5,051 nt of DNA from assembly GCA_002683395.1 (NCBI GenBank), contig NYTG01000060.1, positions 3,852 to 8,902 of the forward strand, in the 5' to 3' direction. Source of the stretch: Halieaceae bacterium (GTDB taxonomy: Bacteria; Pseudomonadota; Gammaproteobacteria; Pseudomonadales; Halieaceae). The notes under the pieces are model-generated. The model was given only the letters and a program-made list of their open reading frames with translations, searched no databases and had not been told where the DNA came from. The translations under genes were made by a program, and so were the position numbers. Positions 1 through 5,051 of this stretch are shown here, in pieces; the stretch's first letter is position 1; the number at the start of each line of letters is the position of its first letter.

Positions 1-416
1 CGGTCTATCGCTTTGCACATGTCATAGAGCGTCAACGCCGTCACCGACGCTGCGGTGAGCGCCTCCATTTCAACCCCTGTCTGCCCTGTGACCTTACACG
101 TCACCTCGATGCAAATACCCGGTAAAGTGGAGTCGGGACTCAGATCGATCTTGACCGAAGACAGAGGCAGTGGATGGCACAAGGGGATCAACTCGGCGCA
201 CTTCTTGGCCGCCTGAATACCGGCGACGCGCGCCACTGCCATTACGTCACCCTTGGGCACCGCGCCCTCCATGATGGCAGCGAGCGTCGCAGCCTGCATA
301 CGCACACGACTAGAGGCTGTCGCCTCACGAGCGGTGACAGCTTTCTCAGTGACATCAACAATGTGCGCCCGTCCCGCATCGTCGAGATGGGTAAGGCGAT
401 CTGACTGTTCTGGCAT
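1..416 (-). CDS. moaC: Cyclic pyranopterin monophosphate synthase MoaC (3' end cut by window edge)
   Basis: MoaC works with MoaA in the cytoplasm in the first step of molybdenum cofactor synthesis, converting the MoaA product 3',8-cyclo-GTP into cyclic pyranopterin monophosphate. The visible 138 residues align by eye with E. coli MoaC (about 160 aa): the N-terminal segment [15 protein letters not shown] (8-22), PKGD with the conserved Lys (K55), AGIQAAK (65-71), PLCHPL with the conserved His (H81), [15 protein letters not shown] (110-124) and YDMCKAID (131-138), which holds the family's catalytic Asp and Lys (D132, K135). Only about the last 20 residues are missing, beyond position 1. The ATG at 416 is chosen because the conserved N-terminus begins a few residues after it. 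The Shine-Dalgarno is poor: the nearest GGAG lies about 15 nt upstream. The gene is divergent from the MFS transporter; moaD/moaE often follow moaC in this group, but they would lie outside the window. Confidence 0.97.
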   Translation of the reverse strand, partial: MPEQSDRLTHLDDAGRAHIVDVTEKAVTAREATASSRVRMQAATLAAIMEGAVPKGDVMAVARVAGIQAAKKCAELIPLCHPLPLSSVKIDLSPDSTLPGICIEVTCKVTGQTGVEMEALTAASVTALTLYDMCKAID

Positions 417-447
417 AGGACAATGCTAACACTCCGGTGCGGTAAAC

Positions 448-468
448 GGCATAAGCTGGCATGATGCC
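448..468. promoter_or_regulatory. Possible operator: GGCAT half-sites in the moaC/MFS divergent spacer
   Basis: The 80-bp spacer between the divergent starts (417-496) holds a perfect 5-bp palindrome, GGCAT-G-ATGCC (458-468). A further GGCAT in direct orientation lies exactly 10 bp upstream (448-452). Another GGCAT (412-416) overlaps the moaC start codon. Half-sites spaced by one helical turn between divergent genes are what a dimeric regulator would need, but the motif is short and I recognise no specific regulator. No good -35/-10 pair is visible on either strand. Confidence 0.25.
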
Positions 469-496
469 CAACCAAAGCAGTTATCCCGGATAAAAC

Positions 497-1789
497 ATGA
501 CGCCAGAGCAGCCTCCGGCTGAAAGCGCTCGCTATCGCTGGACCGTGCTGGTCATGCTGACACTGGTCTACACCTTCAATTTTATTGATCGGCAGATCCT
601 TGTCATTCTGCAGGAGCCCATCAAGGCTGATCTCGGCCTGAGCGATGCGCAACTCGGGCTGCTCACCGGCTTCAGCTTCGCCCTCGTCTACGTCACCGCC
701 GGCATACCCATTGCCTGGCTCGCGGATCGCAGTAACCGGCGCAATATTGTCGTGGCCTCACTGACGTTTTGGTCCTTTATGACCACCATCTCCGGGCTGG
801 TGCAAAACTATGGTCAGCTGCTCGCCGCCCGCATCGGTGTCGGAGTGGGAGAAGCCGGTGGCTCCCCGCCCTCCCACTCGATGATCAGTGATTACTTCCC
901 GCCAAGCAGTCGCGGCACGGCGCTCTCGTTCTACAGCATGGGCATCTATATCGGGGTACTGTTTGGCTTTGCGGCAGGGGGCTGGATCGCTGAAAACTTC
1001 GGCTGGCGCAACGCCTTTTTCGTCATCGGCATACCGGGGATTCTGTATGCTCTGGCGGTATTTTGGGTCGTCAAAGAGCCTAAACGAGGTCAGTACGATC
1101 CGGGGGGGGTGCCCGCCAAGTCTTCCCTGAAGGAAACCATGGCGCATCTCAGCAGCCGCCCGACTTTCTGGTGGATTTCTGTGGGCTGCGCGTTTACCGC
1201 ATTTGTATCCTACGGCAATGGCAACTTCATGCCCTCGTTTCTCATGCGCAACCATGGGCTGTCGCTGTCTGAGGTCGGCGTCATTCTGGGTTTAATCTCG
1301 GGCCTGTCGGGCGCAACGGGCACCTTTCTTGGCGGGGTTCTCGCCGACCGATTGGGCATACGTGACATGCGTTGGTACATCTGGATACCGATGCTGGGCG
1401 CACTGTCGGCGATGATTCCCGCCTATTACACGCTGCTGGGCAACAATACGACGCTGATCATTGCCGCCATGATCCCCTCTCAAATATTGGGTGCGCTCTA
1501 TCTCGGCCCTTGCATCGCCACCTGCCACAACTTGGTGTCGCCCGGCATGCGCGCCATGGCCTCGGCGATCCTCTACTTTGTGCTGAATATCATCGGCCTG
1601 GGCCTGGGCCCGCTGACGGTGGGCATTCTCAGTGATACATTTGCGGACACATACGGCGAAAACAACTTGCGCTACGCCATGGCCTGCACCCTAACCATTA
1701 GTTTCGTCGGTATATTCTTTTTGTGGATGGGCGCGAGAAGTTTAAAGCGAGACTTGCAAACCAATAAACAAGCGCTAATTTCTGTCTAA
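497..1789 (+). CDS. Spinster-like MFS transporter
   Basis: A 430-aa inner-membrane protein with about 12 hydrophobic segments, the usual length and layout for a major facilitator superfamily permease. TM1 carries FNFIDRQIL (27-35) with the charged D31-R32 pair typical of bacterial Spinster homologues. Motif A follows TM2 (GIPIAWLADRSNRR, 69-82) and is echoed in the second half of the protein (GGVLADRLGIRD, 279-290), as expected from the two six-helix repeats. TM4 has ARIGVGVGEAGGSPPS (111-126), a Spinster/MFS motif with a conserved Arg and Glu. A hydrophilic central loop (about 192-222) separates the two halves. Relatives are proton-coupled or uniport carriers of lipids or small organic molecules; the substrate cannot be read from sequence. 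The ATG at 497 has only a weak purine stretch (GGATAAAA) upstream, but the protein start fits the family. The hydrolase-fold gene begins 38 bp after the stop, suggesting co-transcription. Confidence 0.93.
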   Translation: MTPEQPPAESARYRWTVLVMLTLVYTFNFIDRQILVILQEPIKADLGLSDAQLGLLTGFSFALVYVTAGIPIAWLADRSNRRNIVVASLTFWSFMTTISGLVQNYGQLLAARIGVGVGEAGGSPPSHSMISDYFPPSSRGTALSFYSMGIYIGVLFGFAAGGWIAENFGWRNAFFVIGIPGILYALAVFWVVKEPKRGQYDPGGVPAKSSLKETMAHLSSRPTFWWISVGCAFTAFVSYGNGNFMPSFLMRNHGLSLSEVGVILGLISGLSGATGTFLGGVLADRLGIRDMRWYIWIPMLGALSAMIPAYYTLLGNNTTLIIAAMIPSQILGALYLGPCIATCHNLVSPGMRAMASAILYFVLNIIGLGLGPLTVGILSDTFADTYGENNLRYAMACTLTISFVGIFFLWMGARSLKRDLQTNKQALISV

Positions 1790-1814
1790 TAACCCCAATG
1801 CTCTACTCTTATGC

Positions 1815-1819
1815 GAGGA
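1815..1819 (+). promoter_or_regulatory. Ribosome binding site deciding the hydrolase start
   Basis: GAGGA lies 8 nt upstream of the ATG at 1828. The in-frame ATG at 1798 has no Shine-Dalgarno (upstream is TCTAATAACCCCA). It would also put ten extra residues ahead of an otherwise normal signal peptide. The start at 1828 is therefore preferred. Confidence 0.75.
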
Positions 1820-1827
1820 CCATTGTA

Positions 1828-2715
1828 ATGACGCGATTCCCGACCCCATGCCTTATCTTAATTGTGCTGATCTGGAGCACAGCAGCCCTCGCCAGTGAAG
1901 TTACTTTCGAGCGTCGCTACGTCGATCTTGAGTGGGGCCAGATTCACCTGCTGAGCGCCACCCCGACGCAAGCGGCCACCGCCGCACCAGTGGTGTGCTT
2001 TGCACCGACCCCCTACTCAGGTAATTATTATCGGCTGCTCATGCAGGCACTGGGGCAGGATCGCATTGTGCTGGCTCCTGACTACCCCGGGCTCGGTCAG
2101 TCAGATCGGCCCGATAGCGACCTCGACATTGCGGCGCACGCCGACATCATGGCCGACATGCTCATTGCTGCCGGCTGGGGGCCCGAGGCGAATGGCCCGA
2201 TTGATGCCTGCGGTTATCACACAGGCGCGTTCATCGCGACAGAATTGGCGCTCCGGCACCCGGGCCTGGTCCGCCGAGTCGTATTAATCGGAATCCCGTT
2301 TTATGAGGGCAGCGAACGCAGCAAGCGCTATCAAAATCTCGGCAGCGTTAAGCCACTTCCGGACTCCTTTGCTGCGCTGGGGCAGGACTGGATCTTTGCG
2401 GTCGACAACCGCGCGCCAGGCGTCACTCTTGACCGAGGCTACTCCAATTTCCTTGAATCCGCGGCGGCCTGGCAGAACAAGGCCCGCATTTATGCGGCTG
2501 TGTTTCAATATCCGGCAGAGCAAAGAGCACCACTCCTCCAGCACCCAACGCTGGTGCTCAACCCCCATGGGAACCTGAAGGAACCCACACGCGCGTTCGC
2601 CGCATTGTTGCCTAACTCGGTACTGGTCGAATTACCCGATCTGAAATACGGCATATTTGATACCGCCCCCAATGTGATCGCCGGCGAGTCACGCGCCTTC
2701 CTAAACGCGCCCTAG
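1828..2715 (+). CDS. Exported alpha/beta-hydrolase-fold protein with non-canonical catalytic residues
   Basis: A 295-aa protein. Residues 1-22 form a signal peptide (hydrophobic core LILIVLIW, cleavage after ALA at 22), so the mature protein is probably periplasmic. The rest has the alpha/beta-hydrolase layout: a strand leading to an oxyanion-type loop (VVCFAPTPYSG, 55-65), the cap-side motif APDYPGLGQSDRP (83-95), the nucleophile elbow region (DACGYHTGAF, 126-135), LRHPGLVRRVVLIG (142-155), a helical cap, and the C-terminal strands TLVLNPHGN (241-249) and VELPDLKYGIFDTAP (267-281). The elbow reads G-Y-H-T-G, with His131 (CAC at 2218-2220) in place of the usual Ser. Tyr274 sits where the catalytic His normally falls in a GHG-like motif, and no clear acid follows the strand at 241-245. 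It may be catalytically dead, or use another chemistry such as ligand binding or lyase/dioxygenase activity. The fold is secure; the function is unknown. It follows the MFS gene by 38 bp and may act on or bind the same substrate. Confidence 0.88.
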   Translation: MTRFPTPCLILIVLIWSTAALASEVTFERRYVDLEWGQIHLLSATPTQAATAAPVVCFAPTPYSGNYYRLLMQALGQDRIVLAPDYPGLGQSDRPDSDLDIAAHADIMADMLIAAGWGPEANGPIDACGYHTGAFIATELALRHPGLVRRVVLIGIPFYEGSERSKRYQNLGSVKPLPDSFAALGQDWIFAVDNRAPGVTLDRGYSNFLESAAAWQNKARIYAAVFQYPAEQRAPLLQHPTLVLNPHGNLKEPTRAFAALLPNSVLVELPDLKYGIFDTAPNVIAGESRAFLNAP

Positions 2716-2826
2716 CTTACGAGTTGATGACCGGCAGGGCCAAAAGCGGCGGCGGAGACCCCTGTTTATCTAGGTTTGCATCTAAAAGACATATTGATGT
2801 AACTTTAGAACAAATAGGAATACCTC

Positions 2827-2832
2827 AAAGGA
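2827..2832 (+). promoter_or_regulatory. Ribosome binding site of the VOC gene
   Basis: AAAGGA lies 7 nt upstream of the ATG at 2840, a near-ideal spacing that supports this start. The 124-bp gap before it (2716-2839) turns AT-rich from about 2765 and probably holds the promoter, but I cannot pick a convincing -35/-10 pair. No intrinsic terminator for the hydrolase gene is visible in the gap. Confidence 0.7.
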
Positions 2833-2839
2833 CTGCCAA

Positions 2840-3451
2840 ATGAATGCTATCGCTCGCGTGCTCTGTGCTGCGCTTCTTGCCTCTCTCACCTCTGCTCTGA
2901 CGTTTGCACCACTATCTCTTGCCGGGCACCACGAAGAGGAGCAAGCCGACGACCCAATCTCAGCTGCCGCGGAATTTCCCCTCTTGCTCCGCCGCACAAC
3001 GCTTATCGTCCGTGATATCGAAGCGTCACTGAAGCTCTACCGCGACGGATTAGGCATGGAGGTCATCTACGATGAGGAAATTAACCGCCCGCATTCCAGC
3101 GAGGATCGAGAGCAGAAGCTACGGCTCATCTTTCTCAAGGCTTCCCATGACTATGTGGGAGTGATTGGTTTGATCGACTACGAATATGGCTACCCCGACC
3201 ATCCCGCCCACACCAAGCCAGTTCGTCGAGAGGGCTTCACTCCGGGCAACGCCATTTTGCTCTTCAATACAGAGGGCCTCGAAGAAAAATGGCCGACCAT
3301 TATCGGTGCTCCCGGGGTTGAAGTGATCAGCAAACCCAAGCTAACGGAATACCCGGGTTACGGCGGAGTCGGCAAGATTCGCGTGTTGGTTTCTAAGTTC
3401 TACGACGCTGACGGGTACATTCTCGAGGTGAACCAAATTCTCGCGGACTGA
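2840..3451 (+). CDS. Exported VOC-family (glyoxalase/dioxygenase-fold) protein
   Basis: A 203-aa protein. The N-terminus is a probable Sec signal peptide (hydrophobic stretch about 7-28, likely cut after SLA at 28), followed by an acidic linker (HHEEEQADD, 30-38). One VOC domain with two beta-alpha-beta-beta-beta modules covers about 50-200. Module 1 begins TTLIVRDIEASLKLYRDGLG (53-72), a typical VOC opening. Module 2 begins NAILLFNTEGLEEKW (137-151) and ends with FYDADGYILEVNQ (187-199). VOC enzymes usually bind a metal through His/Glu residues. Here the first His position is Arg52, the start of module 2 has Asn137, and only the terminal Glu (E196) is clearly kept. A normal metal-dependent lyase or dioxygenase is therefore doubtful, and a binding role is possible. 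Most VOC proteins are cytoplasmic, so the signal peptide is unusual. The substrate is unknown. Confidence 0.87.
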   Translation: MNAIARVLCAALLASLTSALTFAPLSLAGHHEEEQADDPISAAAEFPLLLRRTTLIVRDIEASLKLYRDGLGMEVIYDEEINRPHSSEDREQKLRLIFLKASHDYVGVIGLIDYEYGYPDHPAHTKPVRREGFTPGNAILLFNTEGLEEKWPTIIGAPGVEVISKPKLTEYPGYGGVGKIRVLVSKFYDADGYILEVNQILAD

Positions 3452-3569
3452 AATGCAGCCGCTCACCTGAAGGCCCGAAAAACACGCCCCTAAACCTCTC
3501 GCTTGCATGCGCCAAGTCAGGGGAGTACGGTGAATGCGCGCACAAGCGCAGCCAACGAAAACGATACCT

Positions 3570-3574
3570 GGGGG
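3570..3574 (+). promoter_or_regulatory. Ribosome binding site favouring the start at 3581
   Basis: GGGGG followed by an A-run leads directly into the ATG at 3581; GGGGGA ends 5 nt before the start. A competing in-frame GTG at 3530 has AGGGGAG (3519-3525) only 4 nt upstream, so two translation starts are possible. Confidence 0.5.
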
Positions 3575-3580
3575 AAAAAA

Positions 3581-3994
3581 ATGTCTGAATTAGACCTATT
3601 CGGTTTTATCGGCACGAACCGTTCTATCTTCGCTACATTCTTTCTGTGCGGCGTGTTAATGCCGTTGGGCGTAGTGATCGTCGCCTACCTCTTTAGAAGC
3701 TTTCCTACTGCTATTCGCGGTGGCGCGATGGTGTCTGCCCTGATAGGGGTTGTAATGCTCACCTTCTTCTCTATGGGTTCGCAGAACGCCTTTTTCATGA
3801 TGCTCACCATGCTCAGCGAAATGGCCGGAAATGGATCTGAAGCGGCAACGACCTTTCTCACCTCGGCAGGCATGCCGATTGGCGAGACGATCAATCCACC
3901 GGGTTGGATGATGGCGTTGTCTCTGATTCAGGTGGTGATCAATCTCGTCCTGACCGTCTACGTCTTCCTGTTAGCCAAGTGGGATAACAACTAA
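3581..3994 (+). CDS. Small three-helix inner-membrane protein of unknown function
   Basis: I do not recognise a family. From the preferred ATG the protein is 137 aa. The hydrophobic segments are about 16-38 (ending VVIVAYLF), 45-66 (containing SALIGVVMLTFF) and 109-132 (containing IQVVINLVLTVYVFLLA). Between the second and third lies a Met- and Phe-rich stretch (FFMMLTMLSEMAG, 71-83) and a polar loop (84-108). The C-terminus is short and polar (KWDNN). The reading frame extends upstream to an ATG at 3503, and an in-frame GTG at 3530 with its own Shine-Dalgarno would add 17 hydrophilic residues. I chose 3581 because the added residues look low-complexity and polar, with no membrane or signal character. 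The gene lies 129 bp after the VOC gene on the same strand and is followed by a strong terminator. Confidence 0.75.
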   Translation: MSELDLFGFIGTNRSIFATFFLCGVLMPLGVVIVAYLFRSFPTAIRGGAMVSALIGVVMLTFFSMGSQNAFFMMLTMLSEMAGNGSEAATTFLTSAGMPIGETINPPGWMMALSLIQVVINLVLTVYVFLLAKWDNN

Positions 3995-4022
3995 TATTCA
4001 GACGTCTTTGCACTGTCTTTCG

Positions 4023-4045
4023 AGGGGGCTAAGGCCCCCTTTTTT
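4023..4045 (+). terminator. Rho-independent terminator
   Basis: A 7-bp GC-rich stem, AGGGGGC (4023-4029) pairing with GCCCCCT (4034-4040), has a 4-nt TAAG loop and runs straight into a T-tract (4040-4045). It lies 28 bp after the membrane-protein stop. The T-tract is on the plus strand, so it acts mainly on the upstream plus-strand gene. The converging minus-strand gene ends 8 bp away at 4054, and read from that side the hairpin has no T-tract. Confidence 0.92.
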
Positions 4046-4053
4046 GCGCCTGC

Positions 4054-4482
4054 TTACTTCAGCGGAGAGACTTCGAAGGTCATCGTCTTGGCCACAAAAT
4101 CAACCTCGCCCGATACGATATTGATAACCCCGTCGGAAACCATGTCGAGGGAGTACATCTGAAAAACTGCTCCCTTGCGCCGGTAGACACCCTGTAACGT
4201 TGCGGTCGCAAACTCTTCGCCATTTTGGGTCCACGCAAAACCCGTAAATTCACCTGAATCGCCCCTACTTTGCTTATCGGTAAATTCATAAGACAGCCAC
4301 ACCCGCCCGTAAGGCCCCGCCTCACCCGTAGCAGAAATCTTGTAGTTGGTGCCGTCGGTGGTATGGGCAGAATCAATATCAAAATTCGCCGTAAATCCGC
4401 CTTCTCCGTAGTCAAGATCCTGTGCTAGCGCGAACGGCATGCAGAACGTTGCAGCTAACATTAACGTGATCTTCTTAATCAT
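4054..4482 (-). CDS. Small secreted, probably beta-rich protein of unknown function
   Basis: A 142-aa protein starting at the ATG at 4482. A signal peptide covers 1-20 (MIKK, then the hydrophobic TLMLAATFCMPFALA, cut after ALA). The mature part is about 120 aa, has no Cys, and alternates short hydrophobic strands with Gly/Asp/Thr turns: EAGPYGRVWLSYEFTD (54-69), GEFTGFAWTQNGEEFATAT (77-95), LQGVYRRKGAVFQMYSLD (97-114) and NIVSGEVDFVAKTMTFEVSP (121-140). This pattern suggests a small beta-barrel or sandwich, and I recall similar short exported proteins in marine bacteria, but I can name no family with confidence. The start is set by AGGGGA (4489-4494 on the minus strand) 6 nt upstream. An in-frame ATG at 4527 would add 15 charged residues ahead of the signal peptide and lacks a ribosome site. 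The gene converges on the plus-strand terminator. Confidence 0.82.
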   Translation of the reverse strand: MIKKITLMLAATFCMPFALAQDLDYGEGGFTANFDIDSAHTTDGTNYKISATGEAGPYGRVWLSYEFTDKQSRGDSGEFTGFAWTQNGEEFATATLQGVYRRKGAVFQMYSLDMVSDGVINIVSGEVDFVAKTMTFEVSPLK

Positions 4483-4746
4483 TTCTCTTCCCCTTGTGGT
4501 TGCTTTACATACACTTAAATGAGGCATATCACCCGTAAAACTGTGCCTTGTCGGACAGTCTCACGAATACCGCCTCTTGAACAAGCACCGGGGCACAGTC
4601 CTTGGATCGCAAAGATTCAAGTGAAAAGCTGTCACGAATTGCTCAACATGCTGAGGGCCCGCTCCGCTATGCTCGACCCCGTGGCTCGAGACCTGAGATG
4701 GTCAGCCAATGAACCACACCCATGACCTGAATAGGAGCCTATGAAT
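4483..4746. other. Divergent intergenic spacer, no gene supported
   Basis: This 264-bp spacer separates the start of the minus-strand secreted protein from the start of the plus-strand lipoprotein, so it should carry both promoters. I see an imperfectly supported inverted repeat (ACTGTGCC at 4540-4547 with GGCACAGT at 4592-4599) and an 8-bp direct repeat (TCACGAAT at 4561 and 4632). There is no clear -35/-10 pair, no T-tract terminator and no convincing RNA gene. A 68-codon open frame at 4519-4725 lacks a ribosome site and protein-like composition. Confidence 0.5.
4733..4737 (+). promoter_or_regulatory. Ribosome binding site deciding the lipoprotein start
   Basis: AGGAG lies 9 nt upstream of the ATG at 4747 but only 3 nt upstream of the ATG at 4741. 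The latter is too close for efficient initiation, so 4747 is the likely start. The choice changes only two N-terminal residues of the signal peptide. Confidence 0.6.
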
Positions 4747-5043
4747 ATGCGCGATCGTCAATACCGTCAAATTGGTCTGTCTCTTGTCGCAGTGGCCAGC
4801 GTGGCATTGCTCAGCGCTTGCGCAGACAAGACTGGCAGCGAGGGCTGGTGCGAAACAATGAGCGCCAAGAGCAAAAGCGAGTGGACCGGTGAAGAGGCTA
4901 AAAGCTATGCCGCGCACTGCGTACTCGACAGCACCACCATCGGCAGTGACACCTGGTGTGAAAATCTCAAAGAGACGCCCAAAGGCGACTGGACAACCCA
5001 AGAAGTAGCCGATTACGCCCAGTACTGCGTAGTCAGCCAGTAA
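4747..5043 (+). CDS. Lipoprotein with two tandem DUF3012-like repeats
   Basis: A 98-aa protein from the preferred start. A charged n-region (MRDRQYRQ), a hydrophobic stretch and the lipobox LSAC place the lipidated Cys at residue 25. The residue after it is Ala, with Asp next, so outer-membrane sorting is more likely than inner-membrane retention. The mature part is two copies of a unit of about 31 residues: copy 1 begins GSEGWCETM and ends YAAHCVL, copy 2 begins GSDTWCENL and ends YAQYCVV. Each has Cys-x22-Cys plus two conserved Trp. The pattern G-S-x-x-W-C...P-K-G-D-W...Y-A-x-x-C matches what I know of DUF3012, a short gammaproteobacterial lipoprotein family usually holding one unit; copy 2 is closer to that consensus. 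Each Cys pair could form a disulfide in the periplasm. The function of the family is unknown. The gene stands alone on its strand in this window. Confidence 0.88.
   Translation: MRDRQYRQIGLSLVAVASVALLSACADKTGSEGWCETMSAKSKSEWTGEEAKSYAAHCVLDSTTIGSDTWCENLKETPKGDWTTQEVADYAQYCVVSQ
4834..5034 (+). repeat. Internal protein-level tandem duplication in the lipoprotein
   Basis: The two units occupy 4834-4926 and 4942-5034, offset by 108 bp (36 codons) with a short linker, DSTTI, between them. By hand alignment 13 of 31 residues are identical, including all Cys and Trp. Nucleotide similarity is low outside these codons, so the duplication is old rather than a recent slippage event. Confidence 0.85.
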
Positions 5044-5051
5044 AATCCCCC

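Noticed and set aside
242..652. A 136-codon minus-strand open frame spanning the moaC start, the divergent spacer and the MFS start
   Set aside because: It overlaps two confidently identified genes in another frame, crosses their shared regulatory spacer, and its translation is Arg/Ser/Leu-rich without any recognisable domain.
758..1255. A 165-codon minus-strand open frame inside the MFS gene
   Set aside because: It is an antisense shadow of a well-supported transporter, with a basic low-quality composition and no ribosome site or family resemblance.
4540..4599. Inverted repeat ACTGTGCC / GGCACAGT, considered as a small RNA or attenuator hairpin
   Set aside because: The arms are only 8 bp with a loop of more than 40 nt, there is no T-tract, and no flanking promoter could be assigned. 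An 8-bp match in 260 bp is not remarkable.
4561..4639. Direct repeat TCACGAAT at 4561 and 4632, considered as an attachment site or iteron
   Set aside because: There are only two copies, with no integrase, target-site structure or further copies nearby, so it is consistent with chance.
4519..4725. A 68-codon plus-strand open frame in the spacer before the lipoprotein
   Set aside because: It has no Shine-Dalgarno, begins within the likely promoter region of the minus-strand gene, and has an Arg/Pro-rich random-looking translation.
4702..5001. A 99-codon minus-strand open frame antisense to the lipoprotein
   Set aside because: The plus strand has a lipobox, conserved Cys/Trp repeats and a good ribosome site; the antisense frame is explained as a shadow.

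Overview
The window looks like chromosomal DNA of a free-living, probably marine, gammaproteobacterium, with Halieaceae/OM60-like or Cellvibrionales relatives the most plausible. The clues are a Spinster-type MFS transporter, a DUF3012-type lipoprotein, moderate GC content, and several small exported proteins with clear Shine-Dalgarno sites. The lineage is inferred from gene flavour; no rRNA or taxonomic marker is present. I see no mobile element, CRISPR array, tRNA or rRNA.

Layout. At the left edge a minus-strand moaC (molybdenum cofactor biosynthesis) runs off the window with its 3' end missing. An 80-bp divergent spacer with repeated GGCAT/ATGCC half-sites separates it from a plus-strand pair: a 430-aa Spinster-like MFS transporter, then, 38 bp downstream, an exported alpha/beta-hydrolase-fold protein. 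After a 124-bp gap come an exported VOC (glyoxalase/dioxygenase-fold) protein and a small three-helix membrane protein, which ends at a strong intrinsic terminator (4023-4045). Converging on that terminator is a minus-strand gene for a small secreted, probably beta-rich protein. A 264-bp spacer then leads to a plus-strand lipoprotein made of two tandem DUF3012-like repeats.

How the genes may work together. The transporter and hydrolase-fold gene are spaced like an operon and may handle the same small molecule, but the substrate is unknown. The remaining genes are small envelope proteins with no obvious shared pathway. Four consecutive-to-nearby genes encode proteins with signal peptides or a lipobox, so this is largely an envelope neighbourhood.

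Most notable points: (1) the alpha/beta-hydrolase has His where the nucleophilic Ser should be (G-Y-H-T-G) and Tyr where the catalytic His is expected, so it is a pseudoenzyme or a non-canonical enzyme; (2) the lipoprotein is an internal duplication of a normally single-unit DUF3012 domain, with a matching Cys pair in each copy; (3) the VOC protein is exported and appears to lack most canonical metal ligands. I do not see a convincing large undescribed system; the region is mostly ordinary, with a few unusual proteins.
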